From an uncultured Collinsella sp. (GTDB lineage: Bacteria > Actinomycetota > Coriobacteriia > Coriobacteriales > Coriobacteriaceae), in the NCBI GenBank assembly GCA_902489515.1, contig CABUAL010000049.1, forward strand, positions 1-9,672: a DNA stretch of 9,672 nucleotides, read 5' to 3'. The notes beneath the pieces are model-generated. The model made no database searches. It was not told where the DNA came from and saw nothing but the letters and a program-made list of their open reading frames with translations. Shown here one piece after another: positions 1 through 6,761 of this stretch (the stretch's first letter is position 1; each line of letters begins with the position of its first letter). The translations under genes were made by a program, and so were the position numbers.

Positions 1-39
1 CCGTTGGGGTTGACGGAAAGGTCCATGCTGGGCTTGCCG

Positions 40-76
40 CCCGCCACCGACACATCCGGTGGCGGGTTCTTTTTTT
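40..76 (+). terminator. Intrinsic terminator or attenuator ahead of the DMT transporter gene
   Basis: A perfect 10-bp inverted repeat, CCCGCCACCG (40-49) and CGGTGGCGGG (57-66), encloses a 7-base loop and runs straight into TTCTTTTTTT (67-76). The T-tract is on the + strand only, so it acts on rightward transcription. It probably ends an upstream gene of which nothing identifiable remains; a TGA at 11-13 in one frame could be that gene's stop, but this cannot be shown. Only 25 bases separate the T-tract from the transporter ATG, so it could also act as an attenuator for that gene. Confidence 0.85.
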
Positions 77-89
77 GCTTCGCGCATGT

Positions 90-96
90 AGGAAGG
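90..96 (+). promoter_or_regulatory. Ribosome binding site fixing the DMT start at 102
   Basis: AGGAAGG lies five bases before ATG 102. It makes the in-frame TTG at 75 unlikely, because that codon has only a T-run and the terminator stem upstream of it. Confidence 0.75.
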
Positions 97-101
97 ACAT
101 C

Positions 102-1037
102 ATGGAAAGCCGCAAGCCGTATCTCGCCACCCTGCCCGGACTCATCCTGGGCTGTCTTGTTTGCTGTGCACTCTGGGGATCGGCCTTTCCCTGCATCAAG
201 ATCGGCTACGCACTCTTTGGTATCCCGGCGCACGATAGCGCTTCGCAGCTGCTCTTTGCAGGTTTACGCTTTACGCTTGCCGGCGTCCTGGTTATCGTTG
301 GGATGAGCGCGGCCCAACGCCGCCCCCTCGTACCGCAAGCGCGCGACATCAAGCCCATCTTTGTCTTGTCGCTCTTCCAGACTATCGGGCAGTACTTCTT
401 TTTCTACCTGGGACTCTCGCGCGCCAGTGCCATGTCGAGCTCCATCATCGAGGCCAGCGCCAACTTCCTCGCAATCCTCTTTGCCGCCCTGGCATTTCGC
501 ACCGAGAAGCTCAATACGGCCAAGGTGCTTGGCTGCGTGTTGGGCTTTGCCGGCGTCGCGCTTGTCAACCTTTCGGGCGCAGATGGCACCTTTGGCTTCA
601 CGCTCGATGGCGAGGGCTTTATCCTAGCCTCCACTGTCGCGGGCGCTCTTTCGACCTGCCTGATCGGCATCTTCTCGCGCAAGCACGACGGTGTTTTGCT
701 TGCCGGCTGGCAGTTTTTAGTCGGCGGCCTGGTCCTCACCGCCATCGGCTTTTTGATGGGCGGCACATTGTCCCCCACCGAAGTCGCCCCCGCCATCGCG
801 CTCATCATCTACATGGCGCTTATCTCCGCCGTCGCGTACTCGCTGTGGTCCCGCCTGCTCGCCGTCAACCCCGTCAGCCGCGTGTCGGTCTTTGGCTTTA
901 TGAACCCGGTCTTTGGCGTGCTGTTGAGCGCACTGCTGCTCGGCGAGGGCGCTGGCACGAGCCCCGTTACCGTCATCGTTGCCCTGTTGTTGGTCTGCGG
1001 CGGCATCATCATCGTCAACAAACCCAAAAAAGCCTAG
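102..1037 (+). CDS. DMT-superfamily (EamA) multispanning permease
   Basis: The 311-residue product is almost entirely hydrophobic, with about ten predicted membrane segments arranged as two EamA repeats. The first repeat opens with WGSAFPCIKIGY near residues 25-36 and carries the typical LRFTLAG stretch. The second ends with NPVSRVSVFGFMNPVFGVLLS followed by LLGE, the usual EamA signature near the C terminus. The family (drug/metabolite transporters such as RhaT, YdcZ and RarD relatives) exports or exchanges amino acids and other metabolites across the inner membrane; the substrate here cannot be read from sequence. ATG at 102 is chosen because AGGAAGG ends five bases upstream. A TTG at 75 would add nine residues but lies inside the terminator T-tract. 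The gene is monocistronic and convergent with the GGDEF gene. Confidence 0.9.
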   Translation: MESRKPYLATLPGLILGCLVCCALWGSAFPCIKIGYALFGIPAHDSASQLLFAGLRFTLAGVLVIVGMSAAQRRPLVPQARDIKPIFVLSLFQTIGQYFFFYLGLSRASAMSSSIIEASANFLAILFAALAFRTEKLNTAKVLGCVLGFAGVALVNLSGADGTFGFTLDGEGFILASTVAGALSTCLIGIFSRKHDGVLLAGWQFLVGGLVLTAIGFLMGGTLSPTEVAPAIALIIYMALISAVAYSLWSRLLAVNPVSRVSVFGFMNPVFGVLLSALLLGEGAGTSPVTVIVALLLVCGGIIIVNKPKKA

Positions 1038-1111
1038 CGAGCTCACCTTTTTAGGGAGGGCGTTTGCACACTTTAGCTTAATGGAATACATCGATGAGCT
1101 GAGGGCCGCCA

Positions 1112-1135
1112 CGCACGCAAGCGTGCGACCCTTTT
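1112..1135 (+). terminator. Probable terminator of the DMT gene
   Basis: CGCACGC (1112-1118) and GCGTGCG (1121-1127) form a tight hairpin with little loop, followed by ACCCTTTT. It lies between the convergent DMT and GGDEF genes. The T-run is short and preceded by Cs, so efficiency is uncertain; the - strand side has no T-run. Confidence 0.45.
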
Positions 1136-1136
1136 C

Positions 1137-2279
1137 CTAGCGTATCTGGATGCCGGCTTTCTTTTTCTCGGCCTTGACGCGGTAGAGCTCCGCATCGGCA
1201 GCGCGAAGTAAGTCTTGCCAGGTATCAACACTATCGCCGACCCGCGCGCAACCGATGGACATCCGCAATGCATACGGCACCTCGGCATGCGCGAGCTCGT
1301 CGTTGATTGTCGCGCACAGATGCATGATATCCTGTTCCGCCGCTGCCTTTTGGAGCACCACGAACTCATCGCCACCATAACGCGCGATAAAGCCACCAGA
1401 CGCCGAGCAGACCTCTTTGAGCGCAGCGGATATTACCTGAAGAGCATGGTCGCCCTCCACATGTCCATAGCGATCGTTAATCTGCTTAAAGCCGTCAGCG
1501 TCCATCATAAGCAGATATACATCTTCGGCCTGATCCACATTTGAAAAGAGCGACAGCATATAGGTCTCAAAACGGTTGCGGTTGTTGAGTCCAGTCAACG
1601 GGTCAGTCGAGATCAGTTGCTCCTGGCAGATGATATAGAGCAGCAACATGCTAATCATTATGCCGACACAAAGGCCAGGCACCGAGTATACGATCTGAAA
1701 GGTACCGCCCACCAGAGCGGGAACCGCAAAAAAGGCGAGGGTGCGATAAATGGCCTTCTTTTGCAGGCTTTCGACTTTTCGAGCCTGAATAAAGGCATGC
1801 AAGGACGTATATATGACGTAGCAGTAGCTAACGATAGGCTGAATCATATAAAGCGCTCCGCGACGATATACGCCCCGCGCATCGATATAGAACATAGCGT
1901 GCGTCCAGTAGCTGGTAAATGCCAGAACGACCACCAATGCGGTTGGCAACGTTAAAAGTACCACCCTATAGGGCGTGGTCAGGAGCCGTGAGCCCTGCAT
2001 CGTCTCGGAATAGAAAAACCAAATGAGGCACGCGATGGCGAACAGCGAAAACGAAACCGCGTTGGAAATCCAGTTGGCCGTGATGCCTACAGGAGTGCTC
2101 ACGCCGTCCGAGAGCGTCCAGATCATATCGAAGAAAATGTAGGCAGCAGACGTGTAGCCCAGCATGCTAAACAAAAGCTGCTGGGTGCTCGAGAACAGGG
2201 AGCGACGGCTTCGTACGGCAAGTCCGATAAGAATAATCATGCATAGCAGGAATATCTCGATCTTGAGTGCCTTTACCAC
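1137..2279 (-). CDS. Membrane-anchored GGDEF diguanylate cyclase
   Basis: The protein (380 residues from GTG 2279) probably makes cyclic di-GMP from two GTP. The first about 220 residues hold roughly six or seven hydrophobic segments, forming a membrane sensor module I cannot assign to a named family. The GGDEF domain follows: DPLTGLNNR at 226-234, the metal-binding MDADGFKQIND at 259-269, and an intact catalytic GGDEF at 302-306. The RxxD inhibitory site expected nine to six residues before GGDEF is absent (ASGG instead), so product feedback through that site is not expected. Start choice: an in-frame TTG at 2297 would place the GGGAGGG Shine-Dalgarno inside the coding region, while GTG 2279 sits about seven bases after it. 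Local GC is clearly lower than in neighbouring genes. It lies 68 bases downstream of the permease on the same strand. Confidence 0.9.
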   Translation of the reverse strand: MVKALKIEIFLLCMIILIGLAVRSRRSLFSSTQQLLFSMLGYTSAAYIFFDMIWTLSDGVSTPVGITANWISNAVSFSLFAIACLIWFFYSETMQGSRLLTTPYRVVLLTLPTALVVVLAFTSYWTHAMFYIDARGVYRRGALYMIQPIVSYCYVIYTSLHAFIQARKVESLQKKAIYRTLAFFAVPALVGGTFQIVYSVPGLCVGIMISMLLLYIICQEQLISTDPLTGLNNRNRFETYMLSLFSNVDQAEDVYLLMMDADGFKQINDRYGHVEGDHALQVISAALKEVCSASGGFIARYGGDEFVVLQKAAAEQDIMHLCATINDELAHAEVPYALRMSIGCARVGDSVDTWQDLLRAADAELYRVKAEKKKAGIQIR

Positions 2280-2308
2280 TAGACGCCCTCCCTTCAATAT
2301 CCAAGTGG

Positions 2309-2333
2309 CCAGAATCGCCCAATTCGAATCTGG
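2309..2333. repeat. Imperfect dyad in the leader of the GGDEF gene
   Basis: CCAGAATCG (2309-2317) and CGAATCTGG (2325-2333) are inverted copies that match at 8 of 9 positions, with a 7-base spacer. The dyad lies between the permease stop and the GGDEF start and covers a possible -35 (TTGGGC on the - strand, 17 bases from a weak TATTGA). It could be an operator or a transcript hairpin; no T-run follows it. Confidence 0.35.
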
Positions 2334-2336
2334 GCA

Positions 2337-2361
2337 ACAAACACCCCCTACTCCGCAGGGG
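2337..2361 (-). terminator. Weak hairpin at the 3' end of the permease gene
   Basis: On the - strand CCCCT and AGGGG pair over five bases around a 7-base loop that overlaps the permease stop codon. GTGTTTGTT follows. The short stem and broken T-run suggest partial termination at best, so the GGDEF gene may be read through from the permease gene. Confidence 0.3.
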
Positions 2362-3463
2362 TAAGGGGAATAATAGCAGAGCGACCGAACGTCACTGCAA
2401 GACAGCTCTCGTTCGGGCGCTCAAACGGCGCGAGTTGCACGCCGGAATCATTGATGTCGGTCGCGACAGCCTCTTCGATGGCCTCGACACCGGCAGGCGA
2501 CAGGTCTTCCTTGCTCTGGCAGAACTTCTTATCGACCCAGCCGGTCAGAATCGGGGCCATGATTGCCGTGATGATGACGGCAGTGGCGATCTGCGCATAC
2601 GCGGTGGGCGCAAGCTCGGCATAGCGCGGAGCGACCTCGGCGAGGGCGACCGGCGTGGTCATGGCCGTGCCGGCAATGGTGGAACATGCCACAGCCGCCT
2701 TACCATTGCCGCCACACAGGCGCTCGAAGGCAAAGGTAATGGGACCGACGATAAAGAGCGTGATGAGGCCCAGCAGGATGCCCGAAATGCCACCGGCGAT
2801 GAAGCTCGAAAGGCTCATGGACGCACCGAGCTGAAAACCAATTACAGCGATCGCGGGATTGGCGCCGGGAACCAGCAGGTTCTTGATAAACGGGAACAAG
2901 TTGCCCAGGACCATGCCGATAACAAGCGGCAGGATGGATCCGATGATGGTGCCGACGGGGATGTTGGCGAGACCCGAAACACCAAGGATGATCATCGTGA
3001 CGGCGGGGCCGGCCGTAAAGAACAGGATACCGACAGCGCCCTGCTCGGACTCATCGCCGAACTCGCCCATGATGCCCGTATAGAGCGCCATGTTGCAAAA
3101 CGTAATGCCGCCGATGATGGAAACCGAGCTCAGGCCTAAAAAGTTATCGTTAAAGAAGTACGCGACGCCCAGACCCAGCGCGGCTGCCACTACAAGCTTA
3201 GGAATCAGCACGACGATGCCGGTCTTGATGGCGCCCGGCGTGGACTTAAAGCTGATGCCGGCGCCCACGAACAGCAAGATCGCGGCAACGATGGTGTTGG
3301 AGCCGCCGCGGCAGGCAGCCGTAAAGAAGCCGCCGACCTCAAAGACCTGCGGGCAGAAGGTATTGAGCAAAAGGCCGACGATCATCGGATAGATCATGAT
3401 GTCGCCCGGGATGCGCGGTACCTTGAATTTCTTTTGCTCGCTGGCGGTCGCTTCCTGTGCCAT
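2348..3463 (-). CDS. kdgT: 2-keto-3-deoxygluconate permease family transporter
   Basis: The 371-residue, highly hydrophobic protein fits the KDGT transporter family (TC 2.A.10), which takes up 2-keto-3-deoxygluconate and related sugar acids with protons. Supporting stretches are the IPGDIMIYPMIVGLLLNTF opening near residue 17, the FTAACRGGSNTIVAAILLFVG segment and the glycine-rich core with STIAGTAMTTPVALAEV towards the end. It is longer than E. coli KdgT (about 327 residues) through a hydrophilic N-terminal lead and a C-terminal tail of roughly 40 residues after the last membrane segment. ATG 3463 is preferred, with TGGGGG upstream; a TTG at 3493 would add ten unconserved-looking residues. 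No kdgK, kdgA or uronate genes are in the window, so the actual substrate is uncertain. It heads a possible two-gene unit with the GGDEF gene. Confidence 0.82.
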   Translation of the reverse strand: MAQEATASEQKKFKVPRIPGDIMIYPMIVGLLLNTFCPQVFEVGGFFTAACRGGSNTIVAAILLFVGAGISFKSTPGAIKTGIVVLIPKLVVAAALGLGVAYFFNDNFLGLSSVSIIGGITFCNMALYTGIMGEFGDESEQGAVGILFFTAGPAVTMIILGVSGLANIPVGTIIGSILPLVIGMVLGNLFPFIKNLLVPGANPAIAVIGFQLGASMSLSSFIAGGISGILLGLITLFIVGPITFAFERLCGGNGKAAVACSTIAGTAMTTPVALAEVAPRYAELAPTAYAQIATAVIITAIMAPILTGWVDKKFCQSKEDLSPAGVEAIEEAVATDINDSGVQLAPFERPNESCLAVTFGRSAIIPLTPAE

Positions 3464-3604
3464 GAAACCCCCATTTCCGCTGACGCAGAACAAAAGCCCA
3501 CGTCACGCTTTGCTACAGTAAAGTTTGACCATGGTACCAGAAGAAGCAGACCGCCTCGGTGAGAAATTCGATTCGTTAGGCCGGGACGATAACGCGTCCT
3601 GCTC

Positions 3605-3928
3605 CTATACGAGGCTCAAAACGATATAGAACACGATGCCCGAAACGCAGCACCACAACATCGACTTTGTCTTGATTGCCACCGCCACGACGCCGGTGGC
3701 CGCAATCCAGGGAACCAAGGCAGGCCAGAGTCCCGCGTCGAACGCGCCGGGGTTCACCAAGTCGTTGGCGACCAGCGCGGCAAAGGCAGCGGGCGGGATA
3801 TAGCCCAGGGCCTCGGTAATGCGGGGCGACAGGGTCCGCCCGCGCAAGGCGAACGCCGGCGCGATGCGAAAGAACGCGATAGCAGCCCACGACGACAGCC
3901 ACAGAACCAAGAACTCGTTAGCGGGCAT
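3605..3928 (-). CDS. azlD: AzlD-family branched-chain amino acid exporter subunit
   Basis: The 107-residue membrane protein has about four hydrophobic segments and the family pattern FFRIAPAFALRGRTLSP near residues 20-36, followed by GYIPPAAFAALVANDL. AzlD is the small partner of AzlC; together they export leucine, isoleucine, valine and toxic analogues such as azaleucine in Bacillus subtilis. ATG 3928 is chosen because GAGGTG lies six bases upstream. The start overlaps the end of azlC by 11 bases, indicating translational coupling. An earlier in-frame ATG at 3958 would deepen the overlap without a better ribosome binding site. Confidence 0.85.
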   Translation of the reverse strand: MPANEFLVLWLSSWAAIAFFRIAPAFALRGRTLSPRITEALGYIPPAAFAALVANDLVNPGAFDAGLWPALVPWIAATGVVAVAIKTKSMLWCCVSGIVFYIVLSLV

Positions 3929-4610
3929 CGCGGGCACCTCTTCCGTCAAATACAGCATCGCACGCCAGCGCAATGGCAATGCCGACCACGACGCTTGCCG
4001 GCACGGCAATATTCGCGAGGCCCAAGAACTTGCATACGGCGACGGACACCGCGCCCGAAACCGCCGCGACAACGTTACCGCGCGACAGCCGCTGCGAAAA
4101 GAGCAGGCAGATAAAGAGCGAGGTGCAGACAAAGGCTGCAATGGCGGTGGGAACATCGACAACGGCGCCGACGATGGCGCCCATCGTACACGAAACGCCC
4201 CATGTTGCGATGAGGATTACGTTGAGCACAAAGGACTCGCGCGGGCCCCAATCCTCCCCTTCAACCAACTTGGCAAGCGAGATGCCATATGCCTCCTCGG
4301 TAAGTGTCGCGGCAACAGCCAGCGTCTGACGCTTCGAGGCACCCCTCAGATGCGGTGCGATCGATGCCGAGTAAAGCGCAAAGCGTGAGGAGATTGCGGC
4401 GACGCTCGCGACGATCGATGCTGCAGGCACACCCGCCAGCCACAGGTTGCAGATCATAAACTGGCCGCTGCCCGTCACAAACGTACTGCTTAGAGCAAAG
4501 ACCATCCAGGGCTCCATTCCCGTCTGCCCCATGATCATTCCGCACGGCGCGCCTATTGCAACATAGGTAAGCATCACTGGCCAGACGGTTCTAACGATTT
4601 TGAGCACCAT
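3918..4610 (-). CDS. azlC: AzlC-family branched-chain amino acid exporter, large subunit
   Basis: The 230-residue membrane protein shows AzlC features: an early IGAPCGMIMGQTGMEPW stretch (residues about 20-36), then SSTFVTGSGQFMICNLWLAG, the SRFALYSASIAPHLRG loop and the TEEAYGISL region near residue 110. With AzlD it forms an inner-membrane exporter for branched-chain amino acids, though related pairs may carry other substrates. ATG 4610 follows AGGATGAGA at a good distance and gives the usual family length; ATG 4655 and a TTG at 4679 are alternatives that add 15 or 23 polar residues with weaker signals. The gene is transcribed divergently from the HD-domain gene, with a 136-base gap. No Lrp-type regulator gene is adjacent. 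Confidence 0.87.
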   Translation of the reverse strand: MVLKIVRTVWPVMLTYVAIGAPCGMIMGQTGMEPWMVFALSSTFVTGSGQFMICNLWLAGVPAASIVASVAAISSRFALYSASIAPHLRGASKRQTLAVAATLTEEAYGISLAKLVEGEDWGPRESFVLNVILIATWGVSCTMGAIVGAVVDVPTAIAAFVCTSLFICLLFSQRLSRGNVVAAVSGAVSVAVCKFLGLANIAVPASVVVGIAIALACDAVFDGRGARDAR

Positions 4611-4708
4611 ACGTTTCTCATCCTGACAAGGTCTCCGAGCCGCATTCAACGACATGGCAGAATCATCGCCCGGCAGCAACCGAGTTCACCTACAATTGCC
4701 ACCGGATC

Positions 4709-4728
4709 GAAAGACACAGAAAGACACA
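4709..4728 (+). repeat. Perfect 10-bp tandem repeat upstream of the HD gene
   Basis: GAAAGACACA occurs twice head to tail (4709-4718 and 4719-4728), one helical turn apart, ending eight bases before the AGGAAG ribosome binding site. It may be a regulator site or a leader element shared with the divergent azlC promoter region; a chance duplication is also possible. Confidence 0.5.
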
Positions 4729-4746
4729 ACTTTTTAGGAAGTCATT

Positions 4747-5559
4747 ATGACAGCTATCGATCGAGACCGGGCGCGCGCGGCCTTCAAAAGCTACACCGAT
4801 GCCTACGACGCCACCAACCCACGCATCGCGCTCAAAATCGAGCATACGTACCACGTGGCCGAGACATGCGATGCCGTAGCGCGCGAGCAGGGCTGGTCGT
4901 CAGAAGATATTGACCTGGCATGGCTTTGCGGCCTGCTACACGATATGGGCCGCTTTGAGCAGCTGCGACGCTGGGACACCTTTAAGGACGCCGAGAGCAT
5001 GAGCCATGCAGCGCTGGGCATCGAGGTCCTCTTTGGCGAGAATCCCGCCGATGCACCCGCCGTAACGAGCATCCGCGACTTTATCGATGACCCGGCAGAA
5101 GATGAGCTCATCCGAGCGAGCATTGCCTATCACAGCGATTTCCGTCTACCCGCGCAGCTCGACGTGCGCACGCGAAGCTTCTGCGATATCGTGCGCGATG
5201 GTGACAAGATCGACATTATGCGCACCATCGCCGACAGCACCGTCGACACCATCCTCAAGGTGGACGAGAAGACGTTTCTCGGCAGCCGTTTTTCGTCGCC
5301 GACACTTGCCGCCTTTGACGAGCACCGCTGCGTCGCACGCGATGAGCGCAATGAGCCCGCCGACTTCTTGGTGGGGCTTGTCTGCTTTATGTTTGAGCTC
5401 GTCTATCCGGCAAGCCGTGCGCTGGCGCGCGAACAGGGCGATATCCACCGCCTGCTCGACGCGCCCTTTGGCATTACACAGCCCTTTACCGACCCCGTCA
5501 CGCAGGCAACCTGGAGCCGCCTAAAGGACGAGATGCGCGACTGGCTGGCGCGCGCCTAG
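4747..5559 (+). CDS. HD-domain phosphohydrolase, substrate unknown
   Basis: The 270-residue soluble protein carries the HD-superfamily metal-binding pattern: H33 and H36 in EHTYHV, the H65-D66 doublet in LLHDMGRF, H87 in SMSHAALG, H129 in IAYHSDF and D153 in the DGDKID motif. These residues coordinate one or two metals in nucleotide and nucleic-acid phosphohydrolases, so hydrolysis of a phosphorylated small molecule in the cytoplasm is likely. There is no Rel synthetase domain and no HD-GYP signature, so I do not call it a ppGpp or cyclic-di-GMP hydrolase. ATG 4747 follows AGGAAG seven bases upstream. The gene stands alone on + and its stop overlaps the etfA stop on the other strand through a shared CTAG. 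No terminator is visible after it. Confidence 0.85.
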   Translation: MTAIDRDRARAAFKSYTDAYDATNPRIALKIEHTYHVAETCDAVAREQGWSSEDIDLAWLCGLLHDMGRFEQLRRWDTFKDAESMSHAALGIEVLFGENPADAPAVTSIRDFIDDPAEDELIRASIAYHSDFRLPAQLDVRTRSFCDIVRDGDKIDIMRTIADSTVDTILKVDEKTFLGSRFSSPTLAAFDEHRCVARDERNEPADFLVGLVCFMFELVYPASRALAREQGDIHRLLDAPFGITQPFTDPVTQATWSRLKDEMRDWLARA

Positions 5560-6761
5560 CGCTCAAGCTGGGCCAGCAGCTCCTCGACGACCTCGACGGC
5601 GTCCCCAACAACCTTGTACTGGGCAGCACCGAAAATGGGGGCATCCGGGTCCTCGTTGATGGCGATAATGCACTCCGCCCCACCGATACCGGCAAGATGC
5701 TGGATGGCGCCCGAAACACCGATACTCACGAGAAGCTTGGGCGAAACCGATACGCCCGTCTGGCCAATCTGGTGGCGATACTCCAGCCAACCCGCCTCCA
5801 CGACGGGACGCGTGCAACCAAGCTCGGCACCCAGGGCATCGGCGAGTTTTCGCATCAGCGGCAGGTTTTTCTTGGAACCAATGCCGCGGCCCACCACGAC
5901 CAAGCGCTCGGCATCGGCGATTGAGACCTGCTGCCCCCACTCCTCGGCGGGAATCGAGATCTCGACACGAGCCTTAGCATCATCCGCAAGAGATATCTGG
6001 GCAATCGTGCCGGAGCGGCCGTAGTCAAAGTCGGGCGCCTTAAAGATGCCGGGACGAACCGTTGCCATCTGGGGACGATGATTGGGGCAGACGATGGTGG
6101 CCATTAGGTTGCCGCCAAACGCCGGACGCGTCTGTTGCAGCAGTCCCGTCTCCGTATCCATCGAAAGTACGGTGCAGTCAGCCGTAAGGCCCGTCTGCAA
6201 ACGCACGGCAACGCCGGGTGCCAGTTCGCGACCAAAAGCGGTCGCGCCGTATAGGATGGCCTCGGGTTTGCGTTCGGCTACCAAATCGCAGATCAAGCGG
6301 GCGTAGACCTCCGCATCGTTTTGGCGCAGGCGCTCGTCGCGACAGGCCAGGACTTCGTCGGCGCCCGCGCAAACCAGATGCTCCAGGTCCCCGAGCGAGC
6401 CCTCGGGGCTCATGCCGACCAGTGCCACCAGACGGCAGCCGCGAGCATCGGCAAGCTCGCGCCCCTTGCCCATAAGCTCATAGGCAACGGGAGTCACCGT
6501 ATCGTGCTCGTCGGTCTGCACGAAGACCCAAATGTCTCGATATGCATCAAGGTCCACCGCACCAGCGGCCTCGTCACACTCGATCGAGATAGCGTTGACA
6601 GGGCAGGCGTCGACGCACCCACCGCATAGGATACAGCCGTCGGTTACGCGGGCGCATCGGTTGGGACGCTCGCCCTCCACCACAATGCCGCCCGAGGCGC
6701 AGGCGCGAACGCAGCGACCGCAGCCGATACAGGCTTCGCTATCGATAATCAGTCCGCTCAT
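5556..6761 (-). CDS. etfA: EtfA with N-terminal two-cluster ferredoxin domain
   Basis: The 401-residue electron transfer flavoprotein alpha subunit begins with a ferredoxin-like domain. C11, C14, C17 and C21 form one CxxCxxCxxxC motif and C43, C46, C49 and C53-Pro54 a second, enough for two [4Fe-4S] clusters. The ETF-alpha N-terminal domain follows from about residue 75, then the C-terminal FAD domain: GRGIGSKKN at 291-299, RPVVEAGW at 318-325, SGAIQHLAG at 350-358 and INEDPDAPIF at 368-377. Ferredoxin-extended EtfA proteins occur in bifurcating or confurcating complexes such as A. woodii LDH-EtfAB, where the domain is the entry point for ferredoxin electrons. Its ATG directly follows the etfB stop (TAGATG), with GAGGGG nine bases upstream, so the two are translationally coupled. 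It is the last gene of the operon. Confidence 0.93.
   Translation of the reverse strand: MSGLIIDSEACIGCGRCVRACASGGIVVEGERPNRCARVTDGCILCGGCVDACPVNAISIECDEAAGAVDLDAYRDIWVFVQTDEHDTVTPVAYELMGKGRELADARGCRLVALVGMSPEGSLGDLEHLVCAGADEVLACRDERLRQNDAEVYARLICDLVAERKPEAILYGATAFGRELAPGVAVRLQTGLTADCTVLSMDTETGLLQQTRPAFGGNLMATIVCPNHRPQMATVRPGIFKAPDFDYGRSGTIAQISLADDAKARVEISIPAEEWGQQVSIADAERLVVVGRGIGSKKNLPLMRKLADALGAELGCTRPVVEAGWLEYRHQIGQTGVSVSPKLLVSIGVSGAIQHLAGIGGAECIIAINEDPDAPIFGAAQYKVVGDAVEVVEELLAQLER

Noticed and set aside
404..808. 134-codon - strand frame inside the DMT gene
   Set aside because: It is antisense to a clear EamA protein, rich in S, P, R and A as expected of a shadow frame, and has no ribosome binding site.
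2267..3139. 290-codon + strand frame opposite the permease gene
   Set aside because: Its product is extremely rich in R, D, G and N, the usual reverse-strand image of a GC-rich membrane protein gene, and it conflicts with an obvious permease.
3532..3582. Possible terminator after azlD (ACCG-AGG-CGGT followed by a T/C-rich run) and TGGTACCA palindrome upstream of the permease gene
   Set aside because: The stem is only four bases and the run is broken by C and G; the 8-base palindrome is short enough to be chance. Neither supports a call.
4691..4696. TACAAT as the -10 of the HD gene
   Set aside because: No acceptable -35 lies 16-18 bases upstream (GCCCGG region), so I did not list a promoter, although the hexamer itself is good.
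4747..5559. HD protein as a ppGpp hydrolase, Cas3-type nuclease or HD-GYP phosphodiesterase
   Set aside because: It lacks a synthetase domain, helicase domain and the GYP signature, and no cas genes or repeats are present.
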